The position numbers were made by a program, and so were the translations under genes. Shown in pieces: positions 37,488 to 45,504 of a DNA stretch of 64,000 bases. Under the pieces are notes generated by a model. It searched no databases. It saw only the letters and a list, made by a program, of their open reading frames with translations, and was not told the origin of the DNA. This stretch comes from Advenella mimigardefordensis DPN7 (GTDB lineage: Bacteria; Pseudomonadota; Gammaproteobacteria; Burkholderiales; Burkholderiaceae_B). The DNA lies in assembly GCF_000521505.1 (NCBI RefSeq), contig NZ_CP003915.1, forward strand, positions 372,001 through 436,000, given 5' to 3'. How positions within the stretch are numbered: the first letter of the stretch is position 1; each line of letters opens with the position of its first letter.

Positions 37488-37516
37488 ACTATAAGAAAAA
37501 TTACCCCGGCGCGCAA
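37488..37516 (-). promoter_or_regulatory. leuL-leuA promoter
   Basis: On the minus strand TTGCGC (37511-37516) and TATAGT (37488-37493) are separated by exactly 17 bp. The expected start of transcription, 6-8 nt below the -10, coincides with the A of the leuL ATG at 37481. Confidence 0.7.
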
Positions 37517-37555
37517 GTGTTTTTTCTACTTACGCTCCGGTAATGACGCTTTTGC

Positions 37556-38530
37556 TCAGGTAATCGTATGTTTGACCTCATCGCGAGGCGGACGCTCGTG
37601 CGTGGCTTCGGCGCGGCCAATGGTGGGTTCGGTTTGCTCGGACGTGGACACCGTTGGCTGCGCTTTGGCCGGTTCCTCTGAAATGCTCGGTTCGTTCTGT
37701 GCGCGTGTTGCCACATTGTTTGCGGCATCGGCCGGGCGTTCTGGCTCGGATTTCTCGGCGGTTTCAGTCTTTGCCGGGGGGGACGGTTTAGCGCTGGCGT
37801 TGGCTGGCTCAGCATCCGCTTTGGGCGATGTAGCGGCGGTACTGGCTGCCGCTGCACTGGTAACGGGCGCTGCCGGACGGCGCTCAGTCTCGATGGTGGG
37901 GCGCGCCACGGGTTGTGCTTGCAGGGTTGGTACCAGACCGGCCTTATCCTGCGCCAGGGGTTCGGTCCGTGTCGTCGCGATGCGATTGTCGGCCGCGATC
38001 ACCGTACCAGGGCTCAGCAGTCGTTCCTGTTCCCGGATCTGGGCCAGCTTGCTGACCCGGTTATTGTCCAGTTCATCCTTGGTGTTTTTCAGGTTACCAA
38101 TATTGATGGGTTCGCTGCGATCACGCCAGACCCATCCCAGCACGTCCCGGCCTTCTGGGGACAGGCTGCCGATCAATTGGGCCGCCGTATCGGCGGGCAC
38201 TGTTTTGTAGGCAGCGCGCTCGACACTGCCGCTATACCATGAGCTCAGGAAGAAGTAGACGATCAGGGTTCCCAGCAGTACGACTGCCCACCACAGGTAA
38301 GTGTTAATACTTTGTAAAAAAGTAACCAGTTGTACGTTAAACTTGTTCAGGATGGCGTAGTCCTGGGCTGCGCCGAATTCAAGGATATTTGCGGCAACCC
38401 ACAGCCAAATCACAATTGTGACAATAATTACGGCGGCACGCATTATAATCCTTGGGGTAGCCAGTTTAAGCAGCGTTTTGCTGACCAATCTGGCATCATT
38501 TTGCTGAACCGCTGCATTACTGTATTTCAT
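37556..38530 (-). CDS. Two-pass membrane protein with low-complexity tail, unknown function
   Basis: 324 residues; family not recognised. Two membrane segments lie at about residues 32-50 (VIIVTIVIWLWVAANIL) and 79-98 (YLWWAVVLLGTLIVYFFLSSW). A conserved-looking globular stretch follows (TAAQLIGSLSPEGRDVLGWVWRDRSEPINIGNLKNT, about 112-150), then a disordered tail from about 190 rich in Ala, Pro, Thr, Glu and Lys. GGA precedes the ATG. The start is only 18 bp from that of rpoN on the other strand, so each gene's promoter must overlap the other's coding end. Confidence 0.75.
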   Translation of the reverse strand: MKYSNAAVQQNDARLVSKTLLKLATPRIIMRAAVIIVTIVIWLWVAANILEFGAAQDYAILNKFNVQLVTFLQSINTYLWWAVVLLGTLIVYFFLSSWYSGSVERAAYKTVPADTAAQLIGSLSPEGRDVLGWVWRDRSEPINIGNLKNTKDELDNNRVSKLAQIREQERLLSPGTVIAADNRIATTRTEPLAQDKAGLVPTLQAQPVARPTIETERRPAAPVTSAAAASTAATSPKADAEPANASAKPSPPAKTETAEKSEPERPADAANNVATRAQNEPSISEEPAKAQPTVSTSEQTEPTIGRAEATHERPPRDEVKHTIT

Positions 38531-38548
38531 AGGTATTCCAAATCCGAT

Positions 38549-39943
38549 ATGCGTCATGCGTTAGAACTTCGAACTGGCCAGCAGTTGGTGCTGACCCCGC
38601 AACTGCAACAATCCCTGCGTTTGTTACAGTGTTCTGCGCTGGATCTCCAGACAGAACTGGCACAGGTGCTGCAAGACAATCCCATGCTTGAACTTGTCGA
38701 TAATAACCAAATATCCGACGATAGTACAAATCCAAGCGAAAATGATGCCGAGCTTTTACAACAGGACTGGGCCTCGCAGTCTGGCCAGAAATCACGTGAT
38801 GACGAGTATTTCCAACCGGAAACGGCGGTAGGACTGTCGCTTTCCGAGCATTTGCGGGAACAGCTGCGGCTGACCCACGCGTCGGAGCGCGATGTCAGCC
38901 TGGCCGAATACCTGATCGAAGAACTGGACGATAACGGGTACCTTATGTCCAGTCTGCAGGAAATTGTCACCTTGTTCTCGGAAGAGGCCGATGTCAGTGA
39001 AGATGATCTGGCGGTTGCCTTGCGTCTGCTGCAGTCATGTGACCCGGCAGGCGTGGGTGCACGTACGCTGTCCGAATGCCTGCTGCTGCAATTGAATGTC
39101 TCGTCCCTGGTTAACCCGCCGGAGCCCGAGGTGCTGGCCTGTGCGCGGCTTATTTGCGAACACGGGCTGGAGGCACTGGGACGTGCCGATATGGCGCAGC
39201 TGCGATCGGTCACCGGTGCAGATATTGACCGTATCCGTCAGGCTCATGCCCTGATCCGCCAGCTGGACCCCCGGCCCGGCAAGCAGTTCAGTACGCCAAC
39301 GGCTGATTTTGCCGTACCGGACGTGCTGGTACGCAAAATAAACGGAGAATGGGTGCTGACCATTAATCAGGCGGTCATGCCCTCGCTGCGTATCAGCGAA
39401 GGCTACGAAAGTATGATTCGTCGTCTGGGCAAAGAGGCCGGTGCCGGCATGAGCGAACAACTGGCTGCTGCGAAAGGGTTTATGCGTCAGGTCAGCCAGC
39501 GTTTTACGACCATTCTGGACGTTTCCCGGGCCATTATGGACAAGCAGCGCGACTTTCTTGAATACGGCATGGCACGTCTGCAGCCTTTGACGCTGCGCGA
39601 TGTGGCCGATGCGGTAGGCATGCATGAATCCACCATTTCCCGGGCCACAACGCAAAAATTCATCGCCACCCCCCATGGCGTATTCGAGCTGAAACGCTTT
39701 TTTGGCTCTGGCGTGGCCACTGACAGTGGCGAAAATGCATCCGCAACCGCCGTGCAAATCCGCATTCGTAACTATATTGAGGCCGAACCAGAGGGTAAAC
39801 CGCTGTCGGACAGTCGCCTTACGGAGCTGCTGGCGCAGGAGGGCATTACCATCGCACGGCGCACCGTCGCCAAGTATCGAGAAGTGCTGGGCATTCCATC
39901 GGCATCGCTGCGCAAGGCGCGGGCCAGCCTGAATCAGGAATAG
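38549..39943 (+). CDS. rpoN: RNA polymerase sigma-54 factor
   Basis: 464-residue sigma-54. Region I is Gln/Leu-rich (LRTGQQLVLTPQLQQSLRLLQ...QDNPMLEL), region II is acidic, the core-binding and helix-turn-helix parts follow (LTLRDVADAVGMHESTISRATTQKF), and the C-terminal RpoN box ARRTVAKYRE, diagnostic for -24 recognition, is intact. The longer in-frame reading upstream overlaps the divergent membrane protein and has no family match. Notably none of the usual neighbours (lptA, lptB, hpf, ptsN) flank it; bfd follows instead. It could be a second copy in the genome. Confidence 0.94.
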   Translation: MRHALELRTGQQLVLTPQLQQSLRLLQCSALDLQTELAQVLQDNPMLELVDNNQISDDSTNPSENDAELLQQDWASQSGQKSRDDEYFQPETAVGLSLSEHLREQLRLTHASERDVSLAEYLIEELDDNGYLMSSLQEIVTLFSEEADVSEDDLAVALRLLQSCDPAGVGARTLSECLLLQLNVSSLVNPPEPEVLACARLICEHGLEALGRADMAQLRSVTGADIDRIRQAHALIRQLDPRPGKQFSTPTADFAVPDVLVRKINGEWVLTINQAVMPSLRISEGYESMIRRLGKEAGAGMSEQLAAAKGFMRQVSQRFTTILDVSRAIMDKQRDFLEYGMARLQPLTLRDVADAVGMHESTISRATTQKFIATPHGVFELKRFFGSGVATDSGENASATAVQIRIRNYIEAEPEGKPLSDSRLTELLAQEGITIARRTVAKYREVLGIPSASLRKARASLNQE

Positions 39944-39962
39944 GGCTCGCAGGACGCGAGCC
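39944..39962 (+). terminator. Hairpin immediately after rpoN
   Basis: GGCTCGC/GCGAGCC stem with a 5-nt loop starting at the base after the stop codon. No U-run follows, so terminator function is uncertain. Confidence 0.45.
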
Positions 39963-40173
39963 ACCGTTAGCGACGACGGCGACGGCAGTAAACCGGTTTC
40001 TGTCCGGTCACGCATTGCGGGGCGCTGTCGGCCCCGGTGTGGTTACCAGATACCCCCGATCCTCGCGCACTGGCAGCCGCTTGCGTGCCGCGCCGGAGAA
40101 TTTGCATAAAAATTGCCGTAACACCCTGAAAAAACAGCACTGCTGGGCTTTTTCACCAAACCCGATCCGGCAC

Positions 40174-40210
40174 TTGCAACTTTCATGGGGATGGATGATA
40201 ATAACTCTCA
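40174..40210 (+). promoter_or_regulatory. bfd promoter overlapped by a Fur-box-like sequence
   Basis: TTGCAA (40174-40179), 17-bp spacer, GATAAT (40197-40202). TGATAATAACTCTCA at 40196-40210 matches the 7-1-7 Fur dyad TGATAAT-n-ATTATCA at 12 of 14 positions and covers the -10. The ATG begins 8 nt after the -10, so the transcript would be leaderless or nearly so. Confidence 0.55.
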
Positions 40211-40476
40211 TGTATATTTGCATTTGTAATGCCGTCACCGAAGATGCCGTTGTCAGCGCTATTTCCCAGGGCGCCAGCACGCTGAGTGACCTGCAACGAG
40301 AACTGGGCGTCGCCACCAATTGCGGGTGCTGCGCACAAATGGCCTGTAGCTATCTGGAGCGAGCGGCCTGTAGTGGCGCGCCTATTGCAAATGAAGGCGC
40401 CAATGACCATTGCGGCAAGGAAAAGTGCGATGCCCTGCCAACAGAGTCTGTGGTGCTCTGGCGTTCAGCAGCCTGA
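40210..40476 (+). CDS. bfd: Bacterioferritin-associated ferredoxin
   Basis: 88-residue [2Fe-2S] protein that reduces the heme of bacterioferritin to release stored iron. The BFD domain MYICICNAVTEDAVVSAI (CxC) and TNCGCCAQMACSYLE (CxxC) supplies the four cluster cysteines (Cys4 and Cys6 with the later pair). A longer hydrophilic C-terminal tail with extra Cys (DHCGKEKCDAL) is unusual, since Bfd is normally 64-75 residues. The start at MYICIC is certain from family alignment; upstream in-frame sequence is not protein-like. Bacterioferritin follows 530 bp later. Confidence 0.92.
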   Translation: MYICICNAVTEDAVVSAISQGASTLSDLQRELGVATNCGCCAQMACSYLERAACSGAPIANEGANDHCGKEKCDALPTESVVLWRSAA

Positions 40477-41008
40477 CCGTCTGGTTGCCTGACCGCCTGA
40501 TCACATTACGTTTTCAACACAATCGCTTCCCACCATTGACTCGTCGCGCCCGTTCTTTCTGGTTGTGTGGCGATAATGCAATATCAGTCCCGTCCTTTTA
40601 ACCTCCGTCCGTACTTTCGCCTGTTTGCATGATGCCTGGCCAGGCCACTGCGAGGCGCCCATCGCACGACAGTGCTCTCGCCTTATCCTGGTTCGCAAGC
40701 GCAACATTGTCAGTGATTTTTCATCCGTAAATAGAGGGTTTCATTGCAGCCTTGGCAAGGGTTATATCGCAGCCTTTGCAAATTATCCTCAATAGCAAAC
40801 GACAGCCAAAAGTGGATCCGCATTCGGGCCTGTCTGCTGAACAAAAACACTTTCATTTCCATTCTCATTTACCACCTGCAGGGCTTTTCCGGTAAAGCAG
40901 AGTAAAGCGTGTGTCTTCCCTTATAATTTCCCTTAATTGCACCACTGAGCTGCCTTCGCAGCCAATCAGCCGCTACTGAGGGTGCCACTCACCGCAAAGG
41001 AAACGATC
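40477..41008. other. 532-bp gap between bfd and bfr without a gene
   Basis: No supported gene. It contains an imperfect direct repeat, GCAGCCTTGGCAAGGGTTAT (40746-40765) and GCAGCCTTTGCAAATTATC (40769-40787), followed by an AT-rich stretch and a TATAAT at 40922-40927 that is probably the bfr -10. The -35 region (AGAGTA) is poor, suggesting a regulated promoter. Confidence 0.55.
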
Positions 41009-41485
41009 ATGAAAGGCGATAAGGACGTTCTAAAATTTCTGAATAAGCAACTGACTAACGAGCTGACTTCAATCAACCAGTATTTTCTGCACGCACGCAT
41101 GGTTAAAAACTGGGGGCTGAATCGCTACAACAAAAGCGAATACCATACTTCCATCGAAAAAATGAAGAATGCCGATGCCATCATCGAGCGTATCTTCCTG
41201 CTTGAGGGTCTGCCTAACCTGCAAGACCTGCACAAGCTGCACATTGGTGAAAACGTACCGGAAATTCTCAAATGCGACCTGAAGATCGAGGTTGATAATC
41301 ACCGTACGCTGACCGAAGCCATTGCGCACTGTGAGAGCGTGCGTGACTATGTCACGCGCGACCTGTTTCAGGAAAACCTGGAAGAGGTTGAAGAGCAGAT
41401 CGACTGGCTTGAAACCAATATTGAACTGGTTGGTAAAATCGGTCTGGAAAACTATCTGCAAAGCCAGATGGGCGACAACGACTAA
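41009..41485 (+). CDS. bfr: Bacterioferritin, heme-binding subunit with degenerate ferroxidase site
   Basis: 158 residues, colinear without gaps with the E. coli Bfr length and numbering. The heme-ligating Met52 is kept (SIEKMKNAD), as are Glu18 and Glu94. Four of six diiron ligands are changed: Glu51 to Lys, His54 to Asn, Glu127 to Val and His130 to Gln. Such a subunit should bind heme and store or release iron but not oxidise it, and would need a catalytic partner subunit, as in two-subunit bacterioferritins. AAAGG precedes the ATG. No second bfr is in the window. Confidence 0.93.
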   Translation: MKGDKDVLKFLNKQLTNELTSINQYFLHARMVKNWGLNRYNKSEYHTSIEKMKNADAIIERIFLLEGLPNLQDLHKLHIGENVPEILKCDLKIEVDNHRTLTEAIAHCESVRDYVTRDLFQENLEEVEEQIDWLETNIELVGKIGLENYLQSQMGDND

Positions 41486-41498
41486 TTGCAGTAAAAAT

Positions 41499-41515
41499 GG
41501 GGCTGGACAGGCCCC
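41499..41515 (+). terminator. Hairpin after bfr
   Basis: GGGGC/GCCCC stem, 7-nt loop, 14 bp after the bfr stop, followed by TTCTGCT. A weak intrinsic terminator. Confidence 0.45.
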
Positions 41516-41570
41516 TTCTGCTATGGGTTGAACGCCTACCCGTTCCGGTTATACCCGGCTGAGTGATGAT

Positions 41571-41618
41571 AAAAAAACACCTTCAGGTGCCGTTCTGTGA
41601 ACAGGCTCTGAAGGTGTT
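41571..41618 (-). terminator. Strong intrinsic terminator
   Basis: Perfect 11-bp arms AACACCTTCAG/CTGAAGGTGTT (41576-41586 with 41608-41618) followed on the minus strand by a run of seven T. It lies 66 bp beyond the anchored protein gene on the minus strand and could also stop readthrough from bfr. Confidence 0.85.
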
Positions 41619-41684
41619 GTGTTATCTGCCAAACACGTTGGGTATGTGGCCCGCGTGGTGCTGGTGTACCAGAGCAGTGGGCGA

Positions 41685-42251
41685 TCAGCGCGATGGGCAG
41701 TCGGACACATTACCCCATGCGTTGTTGGCGCCACAATACTGGTTGCGTACCCGTGACAGGCAGGACGGGCGATCAAAAAAGCCCAGTGCGCGACATTCAC
41801 TCATGGCCTGGTGAAAGGCTGGTTCCCAATTGCCCGCTGGCGCATTACGACTGGCGCGTGGCGTACGCCGGATCGGCACCATGTCCTGGTTACTGTCGCT
41901 GGCCGTGCCGCCGTCAAGCGTATCGGTTGCTTCGCCGGTGGTTACTTCACTATTGGTTGTGGTAACGGCTTGTTCAATGGCCTGCTCGCCTTGCGCGGCA
42001 TCAACATGCCACTGCACCGGATCCAGCTGTTTAGGAACACCCTGTGCGCCGCTCATGAGCGGCTGCTGTGGTTGCAGTTGAACCGGACGGCCCTGGGCAT
42101 CTACCATGGGGTTCGGGTCGGACTCCGTGACGTTAGGCACATTGGCAGAGACCGGGGCGTGATCAATCAGCCAGTCACCCGCCTGCAGGCCACCCCATGT
42201 GGCTACGCCGGCCACAATGAGAAGGGACAAAAATAATAAACGCCAGGACAT
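41685..42251 (-). CDS. Membrane-anchored periplasmic protein with Cys-rich C-terminal motif
   Basis: 188 residues; family not recognised. A signal anchor (SWRLLFLSLLIVAGVATWGGLQAG) is followed by a long Gln/Pro/Thr-rich variable region and a compact C-terminal motif of about 48 residues: WEPAFHQAMSECRALGFF...PSCLSRVRNQYCG...VSDCP, four Cys that could form two disulfides in the periplasm. I start at MSWRLLF because GAGG lies 7 nt upstream; an ATG two codons earlier is too close to it. It is 30 bp past prfC on the same strand, and ends in a strong terminator. Confidence 0.75.
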   Translation of the reverse strand: MSWRLLFLSLLIVAGVATWGGLQAGDWLIDHAPVSANVPNVTESDPNPMVDAQGRPVQLQPQQPLMSGAQGVPKQLDPVQWHVDAAQGEQAIEQAVTTTNSEVTTGEATDTLDGGTASDSNQDMVPIRRTPRASRNAPAGNWEPAFHQAMSECRALGFFDRPSCLSRVRNQYCGANNAWGNVSDCPSR

Positions 42252-42281
42252 CTGCATACCTCGGTTATAGTTCGGCCAATT

Positions 42282-43898
42282 TTAGCCGTTTTCCCCAAAT
42301 ACTTTGCCGCCATGTTCACGCATGGCGTGAAAATTTATCTCCGGATTCAGTTCCTGCGCTACTCGCAACTGCGCGGGGGACGTAATCAGGAACGCCAGTG
42401 CATCCACCACATCGTAGGCAATATGTGCTGCATTGCTGTCGATGAACTTCTTAAGCGCTTTCGGGTTCTCGCTGGTGACCCAGCGTGCCATGGTATAACG
42501 CGATGGAATCATGCGGGCATCGGCGCCGTATTCCGTCTTAAGCCGATGCGCCACCACCTCGAACTGCAACTGACCGACCGCACCCAGCAGCAATGCGCCA
42601 CCGGCCGCTTGCGGACGGAATACCTGAATCGCGCCTTCCTCGCCCAGTTGGGTCAGGCCGGTACGCAATTGCTTGGTACGCAGCGGATCCTTGACCTCGA
42701 CCGCCTGGAACAGCTCCGGGGCAAAGAACGGCAAACCGGTAAACTGCAGAGACTCGCCTTCGGTCAGGACATCGCCCAGCTGCAGTACGCCATGGTTGGG
42801 GATACCAATCACGTCACCAGCATAGGCTTCGTCGAGCAGGTCGCGTCGCTGGGACAGGAACGACACCACGTTATTGGGGCGGATTTCCTTGCCGGTACGA
42901 CTCACCTTCAGGCGCATGCCACGCTCAAAGCGACCGGAACTGACGCGAACAAACGCGACCCGGTCCCGATGCGCAGGGTCCATATTAGCCTGAACTTTGA
43001 ATACCACCCCTGAAAATTTGGTTTCATCCGGTTGCACGACGCGCTGCAGGGCCTGTCGGGAACCGGGTTTGGGCGCCCATTCCACCAGCGTATCCAGCAC
43101 TTCCTGTACGCCGAAGTTGTTGATGGCCGAGCCGAAAAACACCGGCGTCTGCCTGCCTGCCAGAAACGCTTCGTGGTCAAAGGATGGCGCGGCATCCTGC
43201 AGCAGATCAATCTCGTCTTTGGCTTTGTCGTATGCAGGACCGAAACGGCGGGCGATCTCGGGATTGTCCAGGCCGTCAATGATGTCTTCGTCATTGTTGC
43301 GACGTTCCTGACCGGCGCGGAAAACCCGCATGCGATTGCGCTGTATATCGAACACACCGCTAAATGACTTACCCATGCCGACAGGCCAGGAGAACGGCAC
43401 GGCATCCATGCCCAGATGAGATTCGATTTCTGCCAGCAGATCCAGTGGCTCCTGGACTTCACGGTCCAGTTTGTTGATGAATGTAATGATGGGCGTGTTG
43501 CGTGCGCGGCACACCTGCAACAGGCGAATGGTCTGCGGCTCGACGCCGTTGGCGGCGTCAATCACCATCAGCGCGGCATCCACGGCGGTCAATACCCGAT
43601 AGGTATCTTCAGAGAAGTCCTGGTGGCCCGGGGTGTCCAGTAGATTGATCACGCAGTCGCGGTATTCCATCTGCATGACAGAAGAGGCCACTGAAATTCC
43701 ACGCTGTTTCTCAATTTCCATCCAGTCTGATGAGGCGTGCCGACTGGCTTTGCGCGCCTTGACGCTGCCGGCAATCTGAATCGCGCCCGCGAACAGTAGC
43801 AGTTTTTCGGTCAGCGTGGTTTTACCGGCATCGGGGTGAGAAATAATCGCAAAAGTCCGGCGACGGGCGACTTCCTGCGGAATGGAAAGGTTTGACAT
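42282..43898 (-). CDS. prfC: Peptide chain release factor 3
   Basis: 538-residue translational GTPase that recycles RF1/RF2 from the ribosome. GTP-binding motifs are in order: SHPDAGKTTLTEKLL (P-loop), RGISVASSVMQMEY, DTPGHQDFSEDTYR and FINKLDRE, then the RF3-specific domain II/III. The family start MSNLSIPQEVARRRTFAIISH is used; upstream in-frame sequence is not conserved-looking. Complete and of normal length. Confidence 0.96.
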   Translation of the reverse strand: MSNLSIPQEVARRRTFAIISHPDAGKTTLTEKLLLFAGAIQIAGSVKARKASRHASSDWMEIEKQRGISVASSVMQMEYRDCVINLLDTPGHQDFSEDTYRVLTAVDAALMVIDAANGVEPQTIRLLQVCRARNTPIITFINKLDREVQEPLDLLAEIESHLGMDAVPFSWPVGMGKSFSGVFDIQRNRMRVFRAGQERRNNDEDIIDGLDNPEIARRFGPAYDKAKDEIDLLQDAAPSFDHEAFLAGRQTPVFFGSAINNFGVQEVLDTLVEWAPKPGSRQALQRVVQPDETKFSGVVFKVQANMDPAHRDRVAFVRVSSGRFERGMRLKVSRTGKEIRPNNVVSFLSQRRDLLDEAYAGDVIGIPNHGVLQLGDVLTEGESLQFTGLPFFAPELFQAVEVKDPLRTKQLRTGLTQLGEEGAIQVFRPQAAGGALLLGAVGQLQFEVVAHRLKTEYGADARMIPSRYTMARWVTSENPKALKKFIDSNAAHIAYDVVDALAFLITSPAQLRVAQELNPEINFHAMREHGGKVFGENG

Positions 43899-44403
43899 TG
43901 ATGGCAATAATCTGGATGGTATGCGGAGGATGAGCCAGGCACATCGGCAGAGCGAGTATGCGCATAGCAAACCCGATATGTTAATCGTTATTCGCGATTT
44001 ATTGGGGGGTTGGCGAGGACTGCCAACGACAAAATCACATAAGTTGAGCATTTTACCGCGTCCGACGCGGTGCCGGCCTTATCCGGGCGGCGGAAAGAAA
44101 CAGTGCTGTCAGAGCAGGGTAGAACGGACAGATTTCCAATGGTTTCGTGGTGCTCTTTTCTATTTGAAAAATATTATCGCTTTAAAGCTATGGTTAACCC
44201 TAATTTAGAAGTGAATTGTATGCCAATCCAAAATATTAATATGAATCAATGGGTAATCATGGGGAATTAAAAATACAACGCAGCGCTTTGTTTTTTAAGA
44301 TTCGGTTTTATTTATCGCTTACAAAGAAAAACACAATAAGACACACCAGGGGAATTCTGGCAAGCTACTCGCAATTGTTGGCTGATCAGATAGGGAGAGA
44401 TAA
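43899..44403. other. 505-bp AT-rich intergenic region upstream of the DUF917 operon
   Basis: No supported gene. From about 44160 the composition becomes clearly AT-rich compared with the flanking genes. A perfect 10-bp dyad ATATTAATAT (44233-44242) and several T-N11-A arrangements suit a LysR-type site. A 16-codon frame (MPIQNINMNQWVIMGN) spans the dyad but has no ribosome site and is probably chance. This is the likely control region of the operon and perhaps the left joint of an acquired segment. Confidence 0.55.
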
Positions 44404-45492
44404 ATGGGTCGTGTCCTGACATTGGAAGACGTAACGTTCGCGGTCAAGGGCGGGTCGGTATTTGCGTGTGGCGGCGGAGGCTGGGTAGAGCATGGCATGG
44501 AACTGGGAACCCTGGCAGTGACTATCGGGCGCCCGGAGCTGGTTGCCATGGACGAAATCCATGATGACGCCTGGATCGCAACCGCCGCTGCCATTGGTGC
44601 GCCGGGTGGGCTGACTGACTGGCAAATGCTTGGTGCCGACTACGTCAAGGCCGTCCAGTTGCTGCAGGAAGCGCTGGGAGATAAGGTCTATGGATTGATC
44701 ATCGGTCAAAATGGCATGTCTTCCACGCTGAATGCCTGGCTGCCCTCGGCGCTGCTGGGCACCAAGGTGGTAGATGCGGTTGGCGACATTCGCGCTCATC
44801 CCACAGGAGATATGGGTTCGCTGGGGCTGGCCAACTCGGTCGAACCCATGATCCAGACCGCCGCCGGCGGCAATCGGGAAAAGCATCAATACATTGAACT
44901 GGTGACCAGGGGCGCCACGGCCAAGGTCTCGCCTATCCTGCGCACCGCATCAGATATGTCGGGCGGTTTTATCGCCAGTTGCCGCAATCCCATACGCGCC
45001 TCGTATGTGCGCCAGCATGCAGCGCTGGGCGGCATTTCCATGGCGCTCTCGCTGGGGCAGGCGATTGCCGAGGCCGAATCCAGGGGGGGTATCGCCGTTA
45101 TCGATGCCGTCTGCACCAATACCGGCGGCCAGGTCATCGCCACAGGCAAGGTAACGTCGAACAGCCTCAAGTATACAAACGAAGCCTTTGATGTGGGCGT
45201 TGTCACTATCGGTACGGACGCGGGCGAGGTGCGTATTCATGTCATGAACGAGCATATGGCGGTGGAGACGGGCGACGGGCAGCGGCTGGCGACCTATCCC
45301 GATGTGATCACCACCTTCGATATGGCGGGTAAGCCAACCAGTGCCGGCAAGTTGCGCGAGGGCATGCAGGTCGCTGTGTTCCATTTGCCCAAGAGCAGGA
45401 TTCCGCTGTCTTCCAGCGTTACCGATCCCAGCGTCTACCCCCATGTGGAGCGGACACTGGGAATCAAGCTGGCCGATTACGCCTTGTTATAG
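44404..45492 (+). CDS. DUF917 / S-methyl-thiohydantoin desulfurase family protein
   Basis: 362-residue cytoplasmic protein of the family long called DUF917, which I recall being renamed after S-methyl-thiohydantoin desulfurase. The N-terminal domain shows SVFACGGGGWVEHGMELG and GADYVKAVQLLQEALGDKVYG; the C-terminal domain has VTIGTDAGEVRIHVMNEHMAVE. It is unrelated to the hydantoinase/imidazolonepropionase of histidine breakdown. Being first in an operon with a urocanase paralogue and an ammonia-lyase paralogue, it would remove sulfur (as methanethiol or sulfide) from a thiohydantoin-propionate intermediate. Function is inferred from family and context. Confidence 0.8.
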   Translation: MGRVLTLEDVTFAVKGGSVFACGGGGWVEHGMELGTLAVTIGRPELVAMDEIHDDAWIATAAAIGAPGGLTDWQMLGADYVKAVQLLQEALGDKVYGLIIGQNGMSSTLNAWLPSALLGTKVVDAVGDIRAHPTGDMGSLGLANSVEPMIQTAAGGNREKHQYIELVTRGATAKVSPILRTASDMSGGFIASCRNPIRASYVRQHAALGGISMALSLGQAIAEAESRGGIAVIDAVCTNTGGQVIATGKVTSNSLKYTNEAFDVGVVTIGTDAGEVRIHVMNEHMAVETGDGQRLATYPDVITTFDMAGKPTSAGKLREGMQVAVFHLPKSRIPLSSSVTDPSVYPHVERTLGIKLADYALL

Positions 45493-45504
45493 AAAGGAAT
45501 GCAA

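Noticed and set aside
44070..44270. 66-codon frame upstream of the DUF917 operon
   Set aside because: No ribosome site, composition shifts mid-frame, and no family resemblance; treated as intergenic.
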